NCBI GenBank assembly: GCA_035318505.1 | Contig: DATHEQ010000374.1 | Coordinates: 4,421 to 68,420 of the forward strand | DNA from: DASWDH01 sp035318505 | GTDB lineage: Bacteria > Myxococcota_A > Polyangia > Polyangiales > Polyangiaceae | DNA: 64,000 bases | Direction of reading: 5' to 3' | Shown: piece by piece, positions 57,431 to 64,000 of the stretch | Numbering within the stretch: position 1 is the first letter of the stretch | Layout of the letters: each line of letters begins with the position of its first letter | Program-made: the position numbers and the translations under genes | The notes under the pieces: model-generated | What the model was told of the DNA's origin: nothing | Database searches by the model: none | The model's input: only the letters and a program-made list of their open reading frames with translations

Positions 57431-58258
57431 CTACCCCTTCAGATAACGCACTGCTTCATCCCCCAGCGTGCGCGTCACCGCTTCGAGAAGGTGCGCGCGG
57501 CCCACCGTCGTTTTCGCCTGCGTGGCGCGCTTGATGGCATAGCGCGCCATGTTGATGCCGTCGCGCACGGTGAACGGCTCGTCACTCGCGTGCGCCATCT
57601 GCAAAAACGAGACGACGTATTGCAGGATTTGATCGTCGGAGAACGGTAGGTTTTGCTTGAGGATCGCGAGCTCCTCGTCGGCCTCCGGGAAATCGATGAC
57701 GATCATCGGCATGAGGCGCGAATGGATGTATTCGGGCAGATCGAAGGTCGATGCGTCTTCGTTCATGGTGGCGACGAAACGAAAATCGCCGTGCGCTCGA
57801 ATCTTCACGCCGGCCACGAGCGATTCGACGTAGCGGCGTCGGTCGAGCAGGGGCGCGAGCGATGCCCACGATTTTTCGCTCATGCGGTTGCCTTCGTCCA
57901 AAATGGCGACACCCCCCGAAAGCATCGCGCTGACGATGGGGCTGGCAGCATATTGAATCGACCCCTTCGCCCCTACCACCGGCGTGATGACGAGATCTTC
58001 GGGGCGCGTGTCCATCGTGGCCTGGAAGATGTACGCCGGCCGACCGATGGCGCGGCCGGCAGCGTAAGCCAGCGTGGTCTTGCCGACGCCCGGTTTGCCG
58101 ATGAGCCGCGGATTCATGGGGACGTCGGCGGGATCGACCATCATCCAAGCTGCCTTCAGCTGCGAAAGCAGCTCGGCACGCCCTACCCACTCGAGCGGCA
58201 AGTCGTCCGGCTCGGTGACGTGAATGTCGACATGATCGATGGTGACGGTCTTCGGCAT
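57431..58258 (-). CDS. MoxR family AAA+ ATPase
   Basis: The 275-residue protein has Walker A GKPGVGKTT near residue 56, Walker B VAILDEGNRM near residue 122, and sensor 1 FVATMNED near residue 168, with the MoxR-type insertion pattern. MoxR ATPases are chaperones, often working with vWA-domain partners; no such partner is adjacent. The ATG at 58258 gives the standard N-terminus (MPKTVTIDHV); the open frame to 58420 is the tail of a decayed gene. Confidence 0.88.
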   Translation of the reverse strand: MPKTVTIDHVDIHVTEPDDLPLEWVGRAELLSQLKAAWMMVDPADVPMNPRLIGKPGVGKTTLAYAAGRAIGRPAYIFQATMDTRPEDLVITPVVGAKGSIQYAASPIVSAMLSGGVAILDEGNRMSEKSWASLAPLLDRRRYVESLVAGVKIRAHGDFRFVATMNEDASTFDLPEYIHSRLMPMIVIDFPEADEELAILKQNLPFSDDQILQYVVSFLQMAHASDEPFTVRDGINMARYAIKRATQAKTTVGRAHLLEAVTRTLGDEAVRYLKG

Positions 58259-58490
58259 GAGCGCCGCCAGCGTACCACAGCACGCGTTGCCTATCGCGAT
58301 AGGCGGCGTCGCCGATCTCCCACGCGTACCGCGAGGCTTCGCAGACCTCGCTGCACGGGTCGTAACAAATCGACGTGCAAGCAACGACCGAGGTCGAGAA
58401 GATGCTGGTTTTCGAGGCACCCAGGCGCGAGGTTATCGGCGAAGCAGCTCTGACAGATCGGATCGCCGACGCACGCCGCGCCGACTTGCA
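58259..58490 (-). pseudogene. Cysteine-rich remnant between the TonB-receptor fragment and moxR
   Basis: Two frames here carry Cys-rich runs: LQVGAACVGDPICQSCFADN in one and ACTSICYDPCSEVCEASRYA in the other. They read as one Cys-rich C-terminus split by a frameshift. No start belongs to it, so it is probably the 3' end of a deleted gene. Confidence 0.4.
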
Positions 58491-58832
58491 AAATTGTTGA
58501 GCAGCGTGACGCCGCGCGCGCCCACTTGCTGGCGGCCTCCGATGAGACTCTCTTGACTGACCATGCCGACGGACAAGAAGTTGATCGCTTCGGCGAGGGA
58601 ACGAATGCCGTGCCGCTGCAGATCTTCCGACGACAGCGTGGAGGTCACCGCCGGCGCCGTGCTCCGCGGCGCTCGCGCTGGTCGGCGTGCTTACCACGGA
58701 CTCTTGCAGGATCGCTTCGAGCTCCGACGACGGCGCGGTCGACGACGCGCCCGGAGGATCGGCTTTCGCCACTCGGACGCAGGCCAGCACCCCCACGAGC
58801 AGCGCGACATCCTTGAAAGCAATTCGATTCAT
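58433..58832 (-). pseudogene. TonB-dependent receptor fragment (N-terminus only, frameshifted)
   Basis: From the ATG at 58832 the frame gives a signal peptide (MNRIAFKDVALLVGVLACV) and a start of the periplasmic plug region (LEAILQESVVSTPTSASAAE). A one-base insertion near 58650 then shifts the frame, and the second frame continues TSTLSSEDLQRHGIRSLAEA and GVTLLNNF, a plug-domain signature, to a stop at 58433. A full receptor needs 600 or more residues, so this is a decayed or recombined remnant. A cysteine-rich fragment follows. Confidence 0.7.
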
Positions 58833-59033
58833 TCCGATGTCACGGCGAACTGGCATGCTGCGCCGATCAAAGGGGACGTCGGTGCGGCTTTACCGAGCGT
58901 CGGGTCCGTACTCTTGCCCCCGTTTGACCCCGACGCCGCAGATGAATGCGGTCAGAAAATCCCCGTTCTGATGGGATTTTCAGCCCAATACCACCTCTAC
59001 TCCCTTGGGGCGGACACCCGTACGAAAAACGTT

Positions 59034-61985
59034 CTACGTAACGACGTCGAGGTAGGCTCTTCGCACCCGCTCGGTGACATCACGATAGCGCTCCACCATG
59101 TCTTCAATCGCGGTATTGCGCGGTGTGTCACGAAAGCCCATACGGCGCGCTAGTGGCAGAAGACCTTCTGCGCTTTCGTCGAGGAGCGACGAGGAAGAGC
59201 CGTGTACGACGCGGATGCGCTGTTCGAGCCGACGGAGAAATCGGTAGCCCTCGTCCAACGTTTCGGCGAGGTCGGCGCGCAAGAGCCCGAGCTCGGTCAG
59301 CGCAGTGATGGCCTGCTGCGTTTCGGTGGTGCGAATCCGCGCATCTCGCCCCGCCTCCATTTGTAGGTATTGCACCGCGAATTCGATATCGCAGAGCCCT
59401 CCCCGGCCGACCTTGAGATCGTGACGCCCCGGGCGCTCTCGGCCGAGCTCGTGCTCCATCCGCATTCTCAGGCGATGAAGGTCGGCCTTCGGCGGGGCAC
59501 CCCGCTCGTACGCCGCAACGTGTGCGATGCGTAGAAACGCGTCACCGAGCGCGGTATCGCCCGCTGCCAAGCGCGCCCGGATCAAGGCTTGACGCTCCCA
59601 CGCCGCGCCCGATTGCTGTGCGGCGGGGATGCTCTCGCTGGCCTGCGTTTCTTCGGGCGTGGCGACCTCGTGGTAGCGCGCGAAGGCCGCCAGCGACGTG
59701 ACGAGCAGACCGTGCGAGCCGGAGGGACGGAGCCGCGTGTCGAGCTCGTAGCCCGGGCCTTCCGCGTGCGCCGTCGACACGAGACGAATGATCCGCTGCG
59801 CGCGTTTGGCAAAGTAGGCATGGGGGTCGGTGTTCTCCGGAGCGAGCTCCGGATCGAATACGAACAGCACGTCGAGATCGGATCCGTAGCCGATCTCGTT
59901 GCCCCCTAGCTTGCCCACGGCAATGACGGCGAGCCCTCGCACCTGCTCCGGCGCGCCGAGGGCGAACCGCGTGGCGTGCTCGAGCGTCGCGTCGGCGAGC
60001 GCGGAGAGGGTGAGCGTCGCTTCGCGCGTCCCGATCTCGCCCGCCAAATCGGCCAGTGCGACCTCCACCGTGACACGCGCCTTGGCGCGGCGAAGCGCTC
60101 CCACGAAGGCGTCGGGATCGTCGTTCGACGCGGCCACCGCTTCCGGCAGCGAGAGCTCGCGCTCGACCTCGCTTCGCGCGCTCTCCCGGTCCGGTATGCG
60201 GCGGTTGAAGACGACGCTGTCGCCGAGCTCGGGGCGTTCGGCGATGGCATTGCCGATCAAGGCACTCGCGCCGAATGCAGCGGCGAGCCGCCGGAGCGCG
60301 CGCGGATCCTCGCCGAGCGGGCGAACGTAGACGCCCGGCGCGCCGAGGCGGCCGAGCCATGTGCGAAAATAACGGGCCGCCTGCTCGGGGTCGGCCGCGT
60401 CGATGAGCGCGTCGAGAAAGCCCGGCCCGAGCTCGGGAAAGCGTTCGCGCGTGATCGCGCCGAGCAAATCGTCCGGGCGGCGCGCCATCTGCTCGACGTC
60501 GCGACAAAGCTCGGCCGTTGCGGCAGTTCCGAAGACCCGTGCGAGAGCTTGCATGGCGGCGGGGAGATCCCCCTCGTCGAGCCTCTGCATCACTTCGGCG
60601 AAACGCCCTGGTTCAGCGAGCTTGGCCACGCCCTTGGGCAGAAGCGAGCTCAAACGGGCGCTCACCTTCTTGCGCGCCCGATCCAACTCGATGTCGAGGT
60701 CCTCGCCGCGCGCATACCCGAGCGAGCGCGCCAGACGGAGCCTTTCGCTCGCATCGGTCGGCAGCGAATGCGTCTGCAACCCTGTCGCCCACTGAATGCG
60801 GTGCTCCAGCCGGCGAAAGAGAACATAGGCATCGGCCACCTCGCGCCCCTCGCGATCGGTCACGAGACCGCGACCGCGCAGGCGGCGCAGCGCGTCGAGG
60901 GTTCCCGTCGCGCGCACGCGCGGCTCTTTACCACCCCAGATCAATTGCAACGACTGCACGAAGAGCTCGGCATCGCGAATACCGCCGGGTCCGAGCTTGA
61001 GATCGAGTGCGGCGTCGACCGAAAGCTCCGCCCGCGCGCGCTCGGCGAGCTTGATGATCTCGGTGGCGACGAGCGGATCGACGTGGCGCGCGTGGATGAA
61101 GGGCGTCAGCTCGTCGAGCACGGCGCGACCGAGCTCGATGTCCCCTGCGACGGGACGCGCGCGCAAAAGGGCGACTCGTTCCCATAGTCGCCCGAACGTC
61201 TCGTAATAACGCTCGGCCGCGGGCAGCGAATTGGCGATGGCGCCGCGCGAGCCTTCGGGGCGAAGGCGCAGATCGACGCGCCAGGCCACGCCCTCTGGGG
61301 TCGCGGCATCGAGGTTGCCTGTGAGCCGGCGCGCAACCCGCGACCAGTACTCGTGCAGGGTGAGCGCTTCGCTGCCGTCGGGGGGCACCGCGGACCCGTC
61401 GTCCGTATCGTAAAAATAGATGAGATCGACGTCGGAACCGGCGTTGAGCTCACGGCCCCCGAGCTTACCCATGCCGAGCACGACGAACGTAGACGGCGCT
61501 CCTCGCTCGGTGCGCGGCGCGCCCCAGCGCGCCCGTGCGTAGTGCATGGCCTCGGCGAGAGCGAGCTCGATGGCCGCCTCGGCGAGATCGGCGATTTCGC
61601 GCGAAGTCACGTCGACGTCCGCCCCGTGCAGCGGTCGCGGCAAGAGCTCGCGCGTCGCGATACGGAGCTTCTCGTATTGCAGCCCGCTGCGGAGGGCGGC
61701 GCGTACGCGCTCGCCGTCGTCGAGATTGCCAGCCTGCGCACGCAGCGTTGCTTCCATGGCGGGTCGCGCGCGCTCCGCGCGCCACCCTTCTCCGCAAAGC
61801 TCGACGAATGCCGCCGGCCGCGCGTCGGCCATCGACGCGAACGCAGGAAAGGCCGTGGCAACGACGGTGGCGAGCGCCGCTGCTTGGGGCGCATCCTTGG
61901 CCCAAGCCGAAAACCGACCTTCCAAAATCCCCGCCCGCCCCGCGTCGATGGCGCGCGCCAGCTCGAGCAACGCTCGGGTCCGCAC
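59034..61985 (-). CDS. glnE: Glutamine synthetase adenylyltransferase/adenylyl-removing enzyme GlnE
   Basis: The 983-residue protein has both nucleotidyltransferase modules: GSDVDLIYFYDTDDG near residue 183 (adenylyl-removing half) and GSDLDVLFVFD near residue 700 (adenylyltransferase half). Each G-S-D-x-D binds the metal. It switches glutamine synthetase activity according to nitrogen status, in concert with PII. The GTG at 61985 is the start; the frame has no better upstream ATG. Its presence together with gltBD means both enzymes of glutamine/glutamate assimilation control are in this window. Confidence 0.95.
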   Translation of the reverse strand: MRTRALLELARAIDAGRAGILEGRFSAWAKDAPQAAALATVVATAFPAFASMADARPAAFVELCGEGWRAERARPAMEATLRAQAGNLDDGERVRAALRSGLQYEKLRIATRELLPRPLHGADVDVTSREIADLAEAAIELALAEAMHYARARWGAPRTERGAPSTFVVLGMGKLGGRELNAGSDVDLIYFYDTDDGSAVPPDGSEALTLHEYWSRVARRLTGNLDAATPEGVAWRVDLRLRPEGSRGAIANSLPAAERYYETFGRLWERVALLRARPVAGDIELGRAVLDELTPFIHARHVDPLVATEIIKLAERARAELSVDAALDLKLGPGGIRDAELFVQSLQLIWGGKEPRVRATGTLDALRRLRGRGLVTDREGREVADAYVLFRRLEHRIQWATGLQTHSLPTDASERLRLARSLGYARGEDLDIELDRARKKVSARLSSLLPKGVAKLAEPGRFAEVMQRLDEGDLPAAMQALARVFGTAATAELCRDVEQMARRPDDLLGAITRERFPELGPGFLDALIDAADPEQAARYFRTWLGRLGAPGVYVRPLGEDPRALRRLAAAFGASALIGNAIAERPELGDSVVFNRRIPDRESARSEVERELSLPEAVAASNDDPDAFVGALRRAKARVTVEVALADLAGEIGTREATLTLSALADATLEHATRFALGAPEQVRGLAVIAVGKLGGNEIGYGSDLDVLFVFDPELAPENTDPHAYFAKRAQRIIRLVSTAHAEGPGYELDTRLRPSGSHGLLVTSLAAFARYHEVATPEETQASESIPAAQQSGAAWERQALIRARLAAGDTALGDAFLRIAHVAAYERGAPPKADLHRLRMRMEHELGRERPGRHDLKVGRGGLCDIEFAVQYLQMEAGRDARIRTTETQQAITALTELGLLRADLAETLDEGYRFLRRLEQRIRVVHGSSSSLLDESAEGLLPLARRMGFRDTPRNTAIEDMVERYRDVTERVRRAYLDVVT

Positions 61986-62143
61986 CCCATAAGCACTACT
62001 GCCGGAAACTTCTCACGACCAGTTCGATCATCGCAGCCGTCGAAAGCACCGCGTCCGCTCCCGCCTCCCGCTCGTGTCCTCCGCCTTCCGAGCCCGTTTT
62101 TTTGCCGGCACCGAAAAGCGGTTGGGCTAGACTCCCGGTGCTC

Positions 62144-62788
62144 ATGCGGTTTCTGTGCATTTCCGACATTCACGGCCACGCCGATGCACTCGCCGCGGTG
62201 CTGGCGACTGCCGAACGCCGAGGTTTCTCGAAGCTCCTCGTCGCCGGTGACCTCTGCTTTCCGGGGCCGGCGCCGCTTGCCACCTGGCGCCGGCTCATGG
62301 CTGCCAACGCCATCTGCGTGCAAGGGGTCGGCGATCGCGCGCTCGCCACCGTCGATCTCGACAACCTCCGGGCCACGAGCGAACACGAACGCGCGCGCCT
62401 CGATCGCCTGCGCTCCACGCGAAGCGATCTCGGCGAGCTCATCCTCGCCCGTTTGGCGAAGCTCCCCAAGACGACGCGTATCCCTATCGAGACCGGCGGC
62501 GAGATCCTGCTCGTGCACGGCTCACCGCTCGATCCATCCGAGCCCTTTTCCCACGAGCTGAGTGACGAAGAGGTCAACGCCCTGATCAGCGACGATCCCG
62601 CCGATATCATCGTGTGCGGCGCGAGCCATGTCCCATTCGACCGCGTCGTCGGCGACACCCGCGTCGTCAACGTGGGGTCGGTAGGCGAAGCCCCGGGCGG
62701 CCAGCACGCCCACGCGACGTTTTTGGAAACGAGCGCTTCCGGCGTGGCGGTTGAACAGTTCGTCGTGCCGCTCGGTCGCGCCGCCTAA
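62144..62788 (+). CDS. Metallophosphoesterase (YfcE-like)
   Basis: The 214-residue protein has the family motifs: CISDIHGH at residues 5-12 (D-x-H), AGDLCFPG near residue 33, a GVGDRA at about residue 60 in place of the usual GNHD, LLVHGSP near residue 125 and CGASHVPF near residue 158 (for G-H-x-H). The GNHD change and the GASH instead of GHTH are unusual for an active enzyme but not excluding. The reaction is unknown; homologues hydrolyse phosphodiesters. It diverges from glnE with 158 bases between them. Confidence 0.82.
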   Translation: MRFLCISDIHGHADALAAVLATAERRGFSKLLVAGDLCFPGPAPLATWRRLMAANAICVQGVGDRALATVDLDNLRATSEHERARLDRLRSTRSDLGELILARLAKLPKTTRIPIETGGEILLVHGSPLDPSEPFSHELSDEEVNALISDDPADIIVCGASHVPFDRVVGDTRVVNVGSVGEAPGGQHAHATFLETSASGVAVEQFVVPLGRAA

Positions 62789-62996
62789 TTTGAAGGCGGG
62801 GGGTTGCCGTCGACCCGATCGTGGTTTCCTTAGGTGACGCCGTCTTTCGCCGTTACCACTACTCGAGTCAGGCGTGAGTTGACGGGTAGTCCCATGGCAC
62901 GGCAAAGGCAGTGCCCTCCGGCCCGGCGTGCTATGGAAGCGCCCCACTCGGGGGGTGTACCTTCGCCTACGAATGAAGTAGCTCATCGGACCCAAC

Positions 62997-64000
<1,004 letters not shown>

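Overview
This is a GC-rich window with tightly packed genes, many short lipoproteins, a eukaryote-like Ser/Thr kinase fused to a sulfatase-modifying domain, and frequent GTG starts. The mix suggests a Myxococcota (Polyangiales-like) soil bacterium. That placement is inferred from gene content and composition; there is no rRNA or other phylogenetic marker here.

Layout. 1-2 kb: the SpoVR / DUF444 pair (minus strand), with SpoVR cut by the window edge. 2-10 kb: a DUF2905 membrane protein, a radical SAM protein, a large APC permease, a run of small lipoproteins (one TonB-like gene is frameshifted) and a degenerate PAP2-like membrane protein. About 9.4-10.26 kb is a non-coding island of interlocking inverted and direct repeats. 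10.3-31.9 kb: one nearly complete type VI secretion system (T6SS). The minus-strand operon is tssJ-tssK-tssL-tssM-tagF-tagH. The plus-strand operon is tssA-tssB-tssC-tssE-tssF-tssG-tssH. Between them lie hcp and a membrane-anchored lytic transglycosylase. Together they encode the membrane complex (TssJLM), baseplate (TssEFGK), sheath and tube (TssBC, Hcp), cap (TssA), disassembly ATPase (TssH) and post-translational control proteins (TagF, TagH). No VgrG, PAAR or recognisable effector/immunity pair lies in the window.

32-47 kb: a leucine-dehydrogenase-like enzyme; a TetR regulator whose probable operator is repeated in front of the adjacent DUF4188 gene; lipoproteins; a sigma factor translationally coupled to a kinase-SUMF1 fusion; an OPT transporter; a DUF885 lipoprotein; a HEAT-repeat/cyclophilin fusion; and a cysteine-rich protein overlapping a probable outer-membrane barrel. 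47-53 kb: gltBD (glutamate synthase). 53-58 kb: a TraB-like protein, a fumarylacetoacetate-hydrolase family enzyme, a lipoprotein, a MoxR ATPase and a decayed TonB-receptor remnant. 59-64 kb: glnE, a metallophosphoesterase and the start of 2-oxoglutarate dehydrogenase E1. gltBD, glnE, the leucine dehydrogenase and SucA all touch the glutamate / 2-oxoglutarate node.

The most unusual signals are: the transglycosylase with a cytosolic N-terminal half inside the T6SS locus; the GTTAAC-N3-GTWAAC operator pair; several palindromes that touch or span start codons; the chain of interlocking inverted repeats at 9.6-10.2 kb; and the cysteine-every-fourth-residue protein paired with a barrel. I saw no tRNA, rRNA, CRISPR array or insertion sequence.
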